64,000 bases of DNA. It comes from Bacteroidaceae bacterium. Its GTDB lineage: Bacteria; Bacteroidota; Bacteroidia; Bacteroidales; Bacteroidaceae. The notes under the pieces were generated by a model, which was not told where the DNA came from, ran no database searches, and worked only from the letters and a program-made list of their open reading frames with translations. The position numbers and the translations under genes were made by a program. The stretch's first letter is position 1, and each line of letters starts with the position of its first letter. Where the stretch lies: positions 62,001 to 126,000 of the forward strand of contig JAFQUE010000094.1 of assembly GCA_017408685.1 (NCBI GenBank), in the 5' to 3' direction. Below, one piece after another: positions 43,917 to 52,803 of the stretch.

Positions 43917-46900
43917 TCAATATACAGTCACTTTCTCTCCGTTTACAATATACATGCCTGCAGGTACGGCAATTCCTGTTGTGCCCTCAGGGACAGTTGT
44001 CTTGTATACCAGACGCCCGTCAACAGTGTATACTGCAACCTCCTGTGCCTCGAGTGCAGTAACCGTTATCATCTCACCACCGCTTATGTTTGCTGTCATG
44101 AGTGTGTTGTCAATTCCTGTTTTTTCGCCGAAAGGTACGGAGATGTCTGCCAAGTATACCTCGTCGTTGCTGCTTGTCACGGCATATGCGTTTGTGATAT
44201 CCAGCTTGCGCTTACTCTCCTCGATAACACTGCTTGTACTCAATGTCAGCTTTGCAATGGTTTCTTCACCTGTAAAGAAGTCGGTGTTGTCATTATTGAA
44301 TGCTACTACACGGAATGTGTTCATGTTTATTTGTGACCAGACAAAAGTGCTGCTTGAAAGCAGTTCGGGTACTGCGATTTCGTCTACATCAAGTCCGTCG
44401 GGCACAATAATATCGAACTGTATTGCGTTGTAGTCTTCGCCCATGTAACCGGCAAGGTTAAGGGTTACTTCACATTCTCCGCCCAACTCAATGTCAAATG
44501 CGTTTACCGCGAGGTTTCCCTGTGCCTCCGCTGTGTAGTATCTGTATGTGGCTCCGGGTGCCTCGCTGTCGAGTATGAGTTCTGCAACCTTCTCGGCGTC
44601 TGCTGCTTCAATTGTACCGTTCCCGTCGGCATCGGCCTTGCCTTCATTGAAGGCCTTGTGTGTTCTGCCGTTCAGATATGCAGCAATCAATGCTGCGTCG
44701 TGTACGGTCAGTTGGTTGTTGCAGTTTACATCACCGGTTATAGATGACAATATATCTTCAATGTCATACTCCGTGAGGTTGCCATAGATAAACTCCTTAC
44801 GTGCCCTGAGCCATTCCTTTGCACGTTCTTTATCACTTTCGTCGAAACCGCAACTGCTTCCCCATTCAACGGCATTGCTTTGGAAAGAATTTTTTGCAAA
44901 CTCGTAGTAACAGTCGATGTAATCCTCAAGTTCCTCCATGCAATTATTGTCAACAAACTCTTTCCAAACCTTATAGTAGTGTTTCTTGAAGATTTCCGAT
45001 GTTGTTATATCAATCCAAAATGTGTGGGCATCCATTGCAGAGTTTATGTTGCTCGATGTAGCCCCTGAAATGTAGTATTTGTTGTTGGTTTCATACCCGT
45101 AGCCCCAATCGAAATCCCATATGGGACCGAATGTGAGTTTCCCGTCCGTGGTGCTCTCGTCCTTGAAAAGGAATGTGCTCTTCGGATGGTTAATCTCCTG
45201 GTTCAACGATAAGTCATTTGTTAGGTAGAAACGTGCAAGGGCATCTACATCAAGCACTGTTTCAATGTTGCCCTTACTGAACAGGACATTAGACATTTCC
45301 TTTACGTCATCAAGCATTGCTGTGCGGCGTGCTTTCGCGACATCGGCTGTGTAATCTTCAAGGTCGGGTTCTGCTATCTTTACCGGAAGATTGTATACGC
45401 CGGTTCTGTATATTGGTTCATCGTAACTGCCATATGTATCAAGTTCGAGCAGATAGCCAAGTGCCTCATCAATGTCCACACTGTTGTTCGCCATACCCAC
45501 CTTCTCTGTGAACATGTAGTTGCCCATGTATCTTCCGTTCATGTAAAGGTCTACAGGGATTATGTGGTTGGTATACTTTGCCCCTGCCATCTGTCCCATC
45601 TTCATGGACATTGCATTTGCCATAAGTGAACCCTTCTGTGCATTCGCCAGCAACACCCAACTTTTTCCTTTGGTGAGTCCGAATGGCTTAACCTTCTCTG
45701 CAAACTTCAGGCGATACGGTTTCTTGCTGTAACCCCATGATGAGTTGCCTCTTCCCTTGATTTGTACCGAGTCATCGAAATTCTCATATACACCGTAGCC
45801 TGTTATGCGGAATCTTGCGTCAAGATAGTAATCCTTGCTGTTCACAAACTGTCCGCCAACGATGTCAATGTCAATACGCGGTATTGAAATGGCATTGTCT
45901 GTGAGCCATTCAATGTCCACGTTATATTCCTGACCAAACGGCTTGCGCACGTTCTCGAATTTTGCGTCCTGTATCTTCACCGGTTCTTCAGTGCTGCCTT
46001 TAAGCACCTTGTACACACGTAGTTCGGACAGTACAAAGTGGTTCTTTGAATACTCTCCGCTTGTCTGCAATATCCTTACTTTTGAGTAACTGCCGCCAAG
46101 AGCAATAGTGGGTGAGGTATACTCCAGTCCGATACCGCCTGTGGGCATGCCATCCTTTATGTAGTCGAGCGTGCGTACAAGTTTCCATGTCTGGTTGTCG
46201 TCACTGACGTATATTTCCCATACCAACGGGTTATATCCGCCTGACCACGCGCGGCATTTGTAGTAAAGTTGTATGTCTTCTACACTTTCGGGCAGTTCTA
46301 TGTCTATATATGTGTTTACATTTATAGTGGCGTTGTTCGCGTTGCCCCATGTCGAGTGGAATATCGTCTCGGGGTCGCCATCGAGCAGGTTCCCGAGTAC
46401 CTCGTCGGCCTGTGTTGAAGGTTTGTTGGTCGACAGCATGTCGGCTGTAAGCGCAATCTCAACTGTATCGCCGTTTGCAACAGGCGTTGTCCATATCTCG
46501 TCTTGTGTCTTTATCCATTCTACTGTATTGTATCCTGGGTATGTGACTATGTATGTTACCTTGTCGGCAAAACTTTGGCGCGTAACCTTGCTCTCCTGCA
46601 TTACGGTATCCACATATGCAACGGCCTTGTCGTCGCTCAACTGGAAACTTGCAGTGAGCCATTTGCCTATGGCATTGAGACTGAAGTACATGTCTTCTGT
46701 GACAGTTCCTGCAATGGCGTCAACGTTAAGGTTCGGGTTGTACTTGTTGTTGAACTTGAACGATGTCATTACAGGCAATTGCGGCCTTGTTGTTGAACAA
46801 CTGTCAAACTCTTCCTTGGTGTAGTGCATTACATCACCGTCCTTTATGGGGAAATAGAGTATGCCGTTCTCCTCATAATAGTTACCGTCGAGTTTCTCAA

Positions 46901-48617
46901 GGTCATATGCGTCTACACCGCCATCGGAGAGATACACATATACAAAATCCTTCTCAGGTTCTTCGGTGTCTTCTGTATCTCCGTTGCCGCCCGACTCCTT
47001 TACCTTTGTCGATTCGAATGTCGCAATGTCTGTTTCCAACTGTTCAAAGATTGATTCATATTGCTCTGCCGTGTATACTCCTGCGGCTGCTTTTGCTGCC
47101 GAAATAGTAAGCATAATGCCGTCAAGTATCGATTTTGAACTCTCCGGGTATGTGCCTTCCTGGTATGGGTAACTGCTGTATGTGGCATTCGATTCAAGTT
47201 CGGTCGCACGGCGCTCATATTGTTTGAGTCCTACTGCCATATATCTTGACAGTGCCACAAGCAGTGCCGACTGGACTGTCTCAATCTCGGAGAAACTGTT
47301 GACAGCGCCTATTGTATTGCGGGAATCGGAGATTGCTGTCTGCAGTGCTGCGTCCTCCCCTTCGGTGCAGTCACCGTTGAAATTGCCATATTCCGACAGA
47401 TAACTCTCGCTTTTGTCTATAATCGGCTTCAATGTTCTTTGAGCATAGTCCGGCAATGAGAACATGAGGCTCTCAACTGTGGAATCGTCAAGTTCGGCCT
47501 TGTATATTTCCCAGCCGAAATCAACAGGCAATGAATAGCCTTGAGTGTAATCCTCGTTCTCGAGTGCTGTCTTGTGCTCAAGGTCAAATGTCTTCATCTT
47601 GGAGTCGAGCCCGTCGCGCATTTCAGCCCCTACATACAGTGTCTGCTCGCCATTTGCATTCATTCCGTTGTAACACAACTCAAATTTACCGTTTCCGGTT
47701 GGCGTGATACTTACATATGCAGCCTTGCTGAGTGATTCTGTGCTGTACTGCCATCCGTTGAGTCCATTGTAATGGCTTGCAGAGTTGGCCAGATATTTCC
47801 CGGATATGGGCCAATATATTATATAATGCCCGTTATCCACAGGAATCAGTTGCATTACGTTCTTGACGGTTGCTTCAATATCGCCCTCCTCGGCATACCT
47901 CATGTACAAAGGCCCGCTGCCGGTGAAAGTGCTACCATTTGCTGCGGTGAAGAATTTTACGGCATTGCCCTTCAATACAAAGAGTTGCTTTTCTGCCTTA
48001 AGTTCCTGCGTGGTGGTTACTGCGTCACCCAATGCAAATTCATCGCCAATTGAGGATGGGGTGTAGTCTGTACCCAATGTCACTCCAACTGTGGTTGGGG
48101 CATTCTTTGAAAGGCCAAGGCGTGTTGCCCATTCTAATGAGAAAGCGTCTACGCTTTTCTCCAAAGAGACTTCTACGTGGTGATATTCTGCAACAGGGGC
48201 GTTGCCGGTCCACATTGAGTGGAAGTATGTTTTGTAATCGTTGTCGGAGAGAGCAGAAAGTCCATCTCCGTCATCAACATATGACATAGAGTTGTGGTCG
48301 GCATTCGAGGTGGCAATATAAGGCAGTGAGTTGCCGTCTTTGTCATATACTTTCAGCTCGGAAAGCGCAAAGATGATATTGTTGCCGTTAGGCATTTCAT
48401 CACTGATGGTGCCAACTACGGTAAGACGAATCTTATTCGTCGAAGTTCCGGGCTCAATCAAGGTTGAAGAGAACTCATAGAATCCATCGTAATCGACATC
48501 GCCCAATGCAATTCCGGGCAGTCCGTCAGCATTGGTCAGGACCTTGCTCCATTCCTGTGCGTTAATGCCGGTGAATGTTGCCAGAAATAAGATTGCGGAA
48601 AGTAAAATTTTTTTCAT
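43917..48617 (-). CDS. CotH-kinase surface protein with discoidin-, dockerin- and cohesin-like regions and T9SS tail
   Basis: 1566-residue exported protein with a signal peptide (TGINAQ). Regions in order: a discoidin/F5-8C-like domain (~22-180), a beta-rich region with a small helical linker (~190-550), a second discoidin-like domain (~726-872), a CotH spore-coat-type kinase domain (~940-1240; IKGRGNSSWGYSKKPYRLKF and the metal-site motif DFDWGYG near 1166), a dockerin-like pair of calcium loops (GDVNCNNQ... and ADADGNGT..., ~1293-1345), a cohesin-like beta domain (~1350-1500) and a C-terminal T9SS type A-like sorting domain (VYTVDGRLVYK, AGMYIVNGEKV). It is probably displayed on the cell surface. 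CotH domains of other bacteria phosphorylate proteins; the target here is unknown. Confidence 0.8.
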   Translation of the reverse strand: MKKILLSAILFLATFTGINAQEWSKVLTNADGLPGIALGDVDYDGFYEFSSTLIEPGTSTNKIRLTVVGTISDEMPNGNNIIFALSELKVYDKDGNSLPYIATSNADHNSMSYVDDGDGLSALSDNDYKTYFHSMWTGNAPVAEYHHVEVSLEKSVDAFSLEWATRLGLSKNAPTTVGVTLGTDYTPSSIGDEFALGDAVTTTQELKAEKQLFVLKGNAVKFFTAANGSTFTGSGPLYMRYAEEGDIEATVKNVMQLIPVDNGHYIIYWPISGKYLANSASHYNGLNGWQYSTESLSKAAYVSITPTGNGKFELCYNGMNANGEQTLYVGAEMRDGLDSKMKTFDLEHKTALENEDYTQGYSLPVDFGWEIYKAELDDSTVESLMFSLPDYAQRTLKPIIDKSESYLSEYGNFNGDCTEGEDAALQTAISDSRNTIGAVNSFSEIETVQSALLVALSRYMAVGLKQYERRATELESNATYSSYPYQEGTYPESSKSILDGIMLTISAAKAAAGVYTAEQYESIFEQLETDIATFESTKVKESGGNGDTEDTEEPEKDFVYVYLSDGGVDAYDLEKLDGNYYEENGILYFPIKDGDVMHYTKEEFDSCSTTRPQLPVMTSFKFNNKYNPNLNVDAIAGTVTEDMYFSLNAIGKWLTASFQLSDDKAVAYVDTVMQESKVTRQSFADKVTYIVTYPGYNTVEWIKTQDEIWTTPVANGDTVEIALTADMLSTNKPSTQADEVLGNLLDGDPETIFHSTWGNANNATINVNTYIDIELPESVEDIQLYYKCRAWSGGYNPLVWEIYVSDDNQTWKLVRTLDYIKDGMPTGGIGLEYTSPTIALGGSYSKVRILQTSGEYSKNHFVLSELRVYKVLKGSTEEPVKIQDAKFENVRKPFGQEYNVDIEWLTDNAISIPRIDIDIVGGQFVNSKDYYLDARFRITGYGVYENFDDSVQIKGRGNSSWGYSKKPYRLKFAEKVKPFGLTKGKSWVLLANAQKGSLMANAMSMKMGQMAGAKYTNHIIPVDLYMNGRYMGNYMFTEKVGMANNSVDIDEALGYLLELDTYGSYDEPIYRTGVYNLPVKIAEPDLEDYTADVAKARRTAMLDDVKEMSNVLFSKGNIETVLDVDALARFYLTNDLSLNQEINHPKSTFLFKDESTTDGKLTFGPIWDFDWGYGYETNNKYYISGATSSNINSAMDAHTFWIDITTSEIFKKHYYKVWKEFVDNNCMEELEDYIDCYYEFAKNSFQSNAVEWGSSCGFDESDKERAKEWLRARKEFIYGNLTEYDIEDILSSITGDVNCNNQLTVHDAALIAAYLNGRTHKAFNEGKADADGNGTIEAADAEKVAELILDSEAPGATYRYYTAEAQGNLAVNAFDIELGGECEVTLNLAGYMGEDYNAIQFDIIVPDGLDVDEIAVPELLSSSTFVWSQINMNTFRVVAFNNDNTDFFTGEETIAKLTLSTSSVIEESKRKLDITNAYAVTSSNDEVYLADISVPFGEKTGIDNTLMTANISGGEMITVTALEAQEVAVYTVDGRLVYKTTVPEGTTGIAVPAGMYIVNGEKVTVY

Positions 48618-48681
48618 ATTGCAGTACTGTTATATTCGTGTGTGTCGGGTTTTATCCCAAAGGGATAAATATATATTTCTA

Positions 48682-48712
48682 CAAAGAAACGAAATATAAC
48701 AATAATTGCAAA
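48682..48712 (-). promoter_or_regulatory. Promoter of the CotH gene, TTTG-N19-TTTCTTTG
   Basis: On the minus strand a -33 TTTG is followed after exactly 19 bp by TTTCTTTG, one base off TAnnTTTG. The leader of about 60 bases contains a small stem-loop (TTTATCCC/GGGATAAA, 48651-48669) close to its 5' end, which could protect the transcript. Confidence 0.6.
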
Positions 48713-48740
48713 GAATTTTGGTTTTTTTGTATAACTGTGG

Positions 48741-50510
48741 CTACTGTTGTGTACTCTCCTGCACTTGCTTCATTACCCGTAGCCAGTTCCCGCCCCATAT
48801 TTTCCCTATATTCTCATTGCTGTAACCCCTGCGAAGCAGTTCACGCGTTATGTTGGACAGTTGCGAAGCCGATGAGCAACCTATAATCTTTCCGTCACCG
48901 TCAAAGTCTGTACCTATACCTACATGGTCAATACCCGCAACGGAGATTGCATGCTCAAGGTGCAGCATAAAGTCGTCCAAAGCAGCCTCGCCATCCTTGC
49001 GCAGAAACCCGTTGTACATTGTTACCTGCATTACCCCGCCTTTGTCTGCCAAGGCCTTAATCTGCCTGTCGGTGAGGTTGCGGGGATGGTCGCAAAGCGC
49101 CCTGCATGATGAATGTGAGCACACAACCGGCTGTGTGCTGGCAAGAAGCACATCATCGAATGTGCTTTCGGCTGCATGTGAAAGGTCAATCATCATGCCT
49201 TGGCGGTTCATCTCCTTGACAACTTCCCTGCCGTATGCACTCAAACCTCCATGTTCGCCATTGCCGCGCGCCGAATCGCATATGTCGTTGTCGCCATTAT
49301 GGCATAGTGTCATGTATACAACCCCTCTCTCCTTGAAGTGTCTTATGAGTGATAAGTCTGTACCTATCGCATATCCGTTTTCGATAGCACGCATGATGGC
49401 TCTCTTTCCGGCCTTTTTTGCTTGCATGACTTCGCGGGGCGTACTGCATAGTTGTATGTGGCTGCTGTTCCTTGCAACCTGCTCTTCTATGCCGTCAAGC
49501 AGTATGGTTGCTTTTTCCGCAGCAGCAGCCAACGATTCAGCGTCACGCCCTTTCTGTGGTATATATGCGGCCATTGTTACCACATCGAGCATGCCTTCCC
49601 TCATCTTGTGCAGGTCCACAAGTGCCTTGTCGCTACGTCCTTCGAGTCTGTACCCTTCGGCAAAGAGCATAGGAGTGTCGCAATGTGAGTCAATTGTAGT
49701 TATTCTGCCGTGCAGTTCCTTGGTCCGGCGATAGAGCATGGCCTCGTTTACTACCCATTGGAATATGGGCAACATGCAACGGTTGTTGTCCATGATGAAC
49801 GATTCCGGGTGCCATTGCACTCCAATTATAGGGCGGCAGTCAGTGGTCTCAATGCCTTCAATTACACCGTCAGTTGCCGTAGCGTTGACCATGAAACCGC
49901 TCGGGAGGCTCTTGACGGCCTGATGGTGGAATGTGTTTACCGCAAGTTCCTTTGTCCCGAATATCCGTGCCAGGAGGCTCCCTTGTACAATGTCCACGCT
50001 GTGTGTGGTCTTGTGCCTTTCCACCGGGTCTTGGTCGTGCATGAGCAACTCGCCGCCTATTCCTGCATAGATGTCCTGGTGAACGTTGCCGCCCAGTGCT
50101 GCAGCCAACATCTGTATGCCGCGACATATTCCCAATATCGGCATGCCGCGTCTTTCGGCAAGTACGGTGAGCAGAATCTCCTGAGTGTCGCGCTTCGGGT
50201 TTATCGTGTGCAACAGCGTGTAGTCCGGTTCTTCTCCCATGTAACGCGGGTCTATGTCGGCGCCTCCGCTGAGTATTATGGCGTCTACGTGCTCAATGGT
50301 CTCGAAGAGCGCTTCCCGCTCTTGGTACGGCGGAATGAGCAGGGGAGTGCCGCCTGCCGCAATAACCGACCGGTAGTAGGCCTCGGCAAGAGTGGCCTTG
50401 TCTTCCATGAAATTGGCCGTTATGCCAATCACGGGGCGTCTGTTCCATGCCGGATAGTCTGAATCCGATGTGCCAAGTATATCTTGCAGGTTAAAGGAAT
50501 GCTCGTTCAT
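48741..50510 (-). CDS. Fusion of PuuD-like gamma-glutamyl hydrolase (C26) and membrane dipeptidase (M19)
   Basis: 589-residue two-domain protein without a signal peptide. Residues ~20-260 form a class I glutamine-amidotransferase-like C26 peptidase (gamma-glutamyl-GABA hydrolase type): nucleophile Cys129 in GICRGIQ, SGGADIDP upstream, and the His/Glu pair in QWHPES. Residues ~270-585 form a zinc dipeptidase of family M19 (renal dipeptidase type): metal ligands in DSHCDTP, the DLSHAAE loop, SHSSCRALCDHPRN and GTDFDGDG. The first domain would cut a gamma-glutamyl bond and the second a dipeptide, so the fusion could process gamma-glutamyl peptides in two steps. It lies in its own unit between a terminator and the CotH gene. 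Confidence 0.88.
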   Translation of the reverse strand: MNEHSFNLQDILGTSDSDYPAWNRRPVIGITANFMEDKATLAEAYYRSVIAAGGTPLLIPPYQEREALFETIEHVDAIILSGGADIDPRYMGEEPDYTLLHTINPKRDTQEILLTVLAERRGMPILGICRGIQMLAAALGGNVHQDIYAGIGGELLMHDQDPVERHKTTHSVDIVQGSLLARIFGTKELAVNTFHHQAVKSLPSGFMVNATATDGVIEGIETTDCRPIIGVQWHPESFIMDNNRCMLPIFQWVVNEAMLYRRTKELHGRITTIDSHCDTPMLFAEGYRLEGRSDKALVDLHKMREGMLDVVTMAAYIPQKGRDAESLAAAAEKATILLDGIEEQVARNSSHIQLCSTPREVMQAKKAGKRAIMRAIENGYAIGTDLSLIRHFKERGVVYMTLCHNGDNDICDSARGNGEHGGLSAYGREVVKEMNRQGMMIDLSHAAESTFDDVLLASTQPVVCSHSSCRALCDHPRNLTDRQIKALADKGGVMQVTMYNGFLRKDGEAALDDFMLHLEHAISVAGIDHVGIGTDFDGDGKIIGCSSASQLSNITRELLRRGYSNENIGKIWGGNWLRVMKQVQESTQQ

Positions 50511-50527
50511 ATGTTTTCTTCAATAAA

Positions 50528-50549
50528 AGGGTGACCCGCGGGTCACCCT
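50528..50549 (-). terminator. 22-bp perfect palindrome, terminator after the Lrp-family gene
   Basis: AGGGTGACCCG and its exact complement with no spacer; on the minus strand it is followed by TTTATTG. It lies 25 bp past the stop of the Lrp gene and before the PuuD/M19 gene. Confidence 0.75.
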
Positions 50550-50574
50550 CATGTTGTCAATGTAGTTGAGTGTC

Positions 50575-51042
50575 TCATTCCAAAGGCATGTTGCGCTTTA
50601 TGCTGTTGTCAAGGACAATCATGGTTTCGGTGCTCACAACACCCGGAATATCCTGTACACTGCCGTTCAGCAGTTGCATGAGGTGTTCGTTGTCGTGTGA
50701 GTACATTTTGGCAAGTATGGAGTACGGGCCGGTGGTATAACAGCACTCTACGACTTCCGGGATTTCGCGCAGGCGCTCTACCACCTCCTTGTACATGGAA
50801 CCGCGCTCAAGGCGTATACCTATGTATGTGCATGTCTTGTAACCAAGGCGGCGTGCGTCAATCTCGTAGCACGAACCGGAAATTATACCCATGTCAATGA
50901 GGTGCTGGACACGCAGGTGAATGGCCGCTCTTGAGACACCGCACATTTCTGCGACATTGCGGAAAGGTATTCTTGCATCTTTAGAGATTATGCTCAGGAT
51001 TTTCAAGTCGAGCGCGTCGACTTTGCATTCAATGTTTTTCAT
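50575..51042 (-). CDS. Lrp/AsnC-family transcription regulator
   Basis: 155-residue regulator with an N-terminal helix-turn-helix (LDLKILSIISKDARIPFRNVAEMCGVSRAAIHLRV, with the recognition helix around residues 34-46) and a C-terminal RAM ligand-binding domain (VVECCYTTGPYSILAKMY near 95-112). Members sense amino acids and bind as dimers or octamers. It is the third gene of a unit after two FKBP isomerases (29-bp gap). The target genes cannot be named; the neighbouring peptidase fusion is a possible one. Confidence 0.9.
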   Translation of the reverse strand: MKNIECKVDALDLKILSIISKDARIPFRNVAEMCGVSRAAIHLRVQHLIDMGIISGSCYEIDARRLGYKTCTYIGIRLERGSMYKEVVERLREIPEVVECCYTTGPYSILAKMYSHDNEHLMQLLNGSVQDIPGVVSTETMIVLDNSIKRNMPLE

Positions 51043-51071
51043 CGTTTCTCTTATGGTTAGGTTGTTTGTGT

Positions 51072-51905
51072 TTACTTTGTCTCTATGATTTCAATGTCGT
51101 ATACCAACGCACTGTACGGCGGAATGCTGTTGCTGCCTTTGGCACCGTAGGCAAGGTTCCACGGAATATATGCCTTGAACCGCGTGCCGGCAGGAAGTGT
51201 TGTCAATACTTCGGCCAATCCGGGGACTAGTCCGTCCACGTCAAGTTCGACACTTTTTCCCTGTGATGAGGAGAAGACGGCACCGTTGGGGAAAGTCCCT
51301 TTATATATGCATGTGACCTTGTCCGGATATTCGTTTTTTTCTCCTTTGCCCTGGATTTCAATCTTGTACTGGACACCGCTTGGCAATGTTACCACTCCCG
51401 GACGTTTTGTGTTGTCTGCAATGAACTGCTCGCTGCGGGCGCGGAATATTTTTGTGTTGTAGTACGCCCTCGCGAAGTCATTGTTCATGACCTCTTCGTT
51501 GCCGCTTGCATTTGCTATGAGTCCCTCAAGAAAAACTCTCCTGTCAACTTTTTTCCCCATTTCATCGGGGTAAATGGACCTGTCGACCTGCTCCAGCATA
51601 TTTGCAGCCTCAGCGGCGGCATATATGCCGCTGAGGAATGCTCTCTCTTCGGCTGTGTCGTCAAGCGGGAATGCCATGCGCATGCCGCGGATGAACTCGT
51701 CCAACGTGGTGGAATCAATACCCTCTTCAGACATTTTTTCCGGTATTGATTCGGATAACAGCATGCTCACGGCATATGCTATCGAGTCTTCCTCGTTGTC
51801 AAGTCTTGCATTGCTGCCGGCGCCTGTCCCGGCACAGCCGGCAGAAAGTGCACAGCCGGCGGTCAATACAATACCGAACGCGAATGCCTTGAATGATTTT
51901 CTCAT
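51072..51905 (-). CDS. FKBP-type peptidyl-prolyl isomerase lipoprotein
   Basis: 277-residue protein with an SPII signal (lipobox LSAGC near residue 24), so anchored in the envelope. Residues ~35-160 are the helical FKBP_N dimerisation/chaperone part (Mip/FkpA-like), and ~170-277 the FKBP catalytic domain (GVQYKIEIQGKGE, VTCIYKGTFPNGAVF, LPAGTRFKAYIPWNLAYG, IPPYSALVYDIEI). It assists folding of exported proteins. It begins only 5 bp after the other FKBP gene, of which it may be an envelope-directed paralogue. Confidence 0.9.
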   Translation of the reverse strand: MRKSFKAFAFGIVLTAGCALSAGCAGTGAGSNARLDNEEDSIAYAVSMLLSESIPEKMSEEGIDSTTLDEFIRGMRMAFPLDDTAEERAFLSGIYAAAEAANMLEQVDRSIYPDEMGKKVDRRVFLEGLIANASGNEEVMNNDFARAYYNTKIFRARSEQFIADNTKRPGVVTLPSGVQYKIEIQGKGEKNEYPDKVTCIYKGTFPNGAVFSSSQGKSVELDVDGLVPGLAEVLTTLPAGTRFKAYIPWNLAYGAKGSNSIPPYSALVYDIEIIETK

Positions 51906-51910
51906 TGTTT

Positions 51911-52495
51911 TTAGAGGACTTTGATAAGTTCTACGTCAAATATGAGCGCGCTGTATGGCGGTATCATCTCTCCTGCACCATGCTCTCCGTATGCCATGTC
52001 GTATGGGATGTACAAACGCCATTTAGAACCTTCAGGCATGAGCTGCAGTGCTTCTACCCATCCTTTGATAACCTGGTTTACGCCGAATACTGCGGGTTCT
52101 CCGCGCTTGATGGAACTGTCAAAGACTGTACCATCAATGAGTGTGCCCTCGTAATGGCACTGTACGCGGTCTGTTGCAGCAGGTCTTTTACCGTTGCCTT
52201 CTTTGACAATCTCGTATTGCAGTCCGCTGGGCAATGTGATTACACCCGCTTTCTTCGCGTTCTCGGCAAGGAAGTTCTCGCCGGCAGCCTTGTTTATGGC
52301 ATATGCCTCTTCGGCAAGTTTCCTGAAGTGTTCGTTGACCACTTTCTGGGCCTCGGCATGAGTCATTTCGGTCTTGTTGCCGGCAAGGATATCTTTTATT
52401 CCTTTGATGAAGTCCTCGACGTTCATCTCTTTTACACCCATTGATAGTAGATTCTGGCCTATTCCCATTCCGAGGCCGTAACTGAATTTGTCCAT
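51911..52495 (-). CDS. FKBP-type peptidyl-prolyl isomerase (FklB-like)
   Basis: 194-residue Mip/FklB-type isomerase: a helical N-terminal part (MDKFSYGLGMGIGQNLL, residues 1-80) and a C-terminal FKBP domain (GLQYEIVKEGNGKRP, HYEGTLIDGTVFDSS, WRLYIPYDMAYG, IPPYSALIFDVEL). No signal peptide is seen, so it is probably cytoplasmic, unlike its downstream lipoprotein paralogue. First gene of the FKBP-FKBP-lrp unit, with a -7-like element about 90 bp upstream. Confidence 0.9.
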   Translation of the reverse strand: MDKFSYGLGMGIGQNLLSMGVKEMNVEDFIKGIKDILAGNKTEMTHAEAQKVVNEHFRKLAEEAYAINKAAGENFLAENAKKAGVITLPSGLQYEIVKEGNGKRPAATDRVQCHYEGTLIDGTVFDSSIKRGEPAVFGVNQVIKGWVEALQLMPEGSKWRLYIPYDMAYGEHGAGEMIPPYSALIFDVELIKVL

Positions 52496-52582
52496 GTCGA
52501 TATTCTTTTTATTCTTTATTTAATTTATTGTACTGTCATTTTGCTAATTTTATTCAAAGCGCAGTTTTGTCTTGAATGCGAG

Positions 52583-52590
52583 CGAAGATA
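52583..52590 (-). promoter_or_regulatory. Candidate -7 element (TATCTTCG) of the FKBP-FKBP-lrp unit
   Basis: On the minus strand TATCTTCG is one base off TAnnTTTG, with TTG 21 bp upstream in TTTGTTG. It lies about 90 bp before the FKBP start codon at 52495. Confidence 0.5.
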
Positions 52591-52784
52591 CAACAATTTA
52601 TTTATTATGTGCAACAAATTGATATTTTTTTAGTCTGAAATGATGAAAAGTGTTATTTGTTTGTGTGGTAACTACGGTTTGTGTCTTTTGGCATTTTGTC
52701 AGCGGAGTTTGTTGCCTTTTGCTATTTTATGTAATATAGTAATTTATTTTAAGAGAAATCAAATGGCTTCTCAATTTTATTGAG

Positions 52785-52792
52785 TATCTTCG
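52785..52792 (+). promoter_or_regulatory. Candidate -7 element (TATCTTCG) of the small membrane protein gene
   Basis: TATCTTCG, one base off the consensus. It lies after the possible TTG start at 52780 and so favours a start at ATG 52804 or 52813. Confidence 0.45.
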
Positions 52793-52803
52793 CGAGTGTA
52801 AAA

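Larger units (their letters stand above)
52496..52803. other. Divergent intergenic region, 308 bp, no gene seen
   Basis: AT-rich space between the FKBP unit (minus) and the small membrane protein (plus). It holds two -7-like elements, TATCTTCG on each strand, and no convincing open frame, RNA gene or repeat. Confidence 0.6.

Noticed and set aside
49710-50462. 250-codon open frame antisense to the PuuD/M19 fusion
   Set aside because: It is a shadow of the fusion gene, and its composition follows the codon pattern of the other strand.
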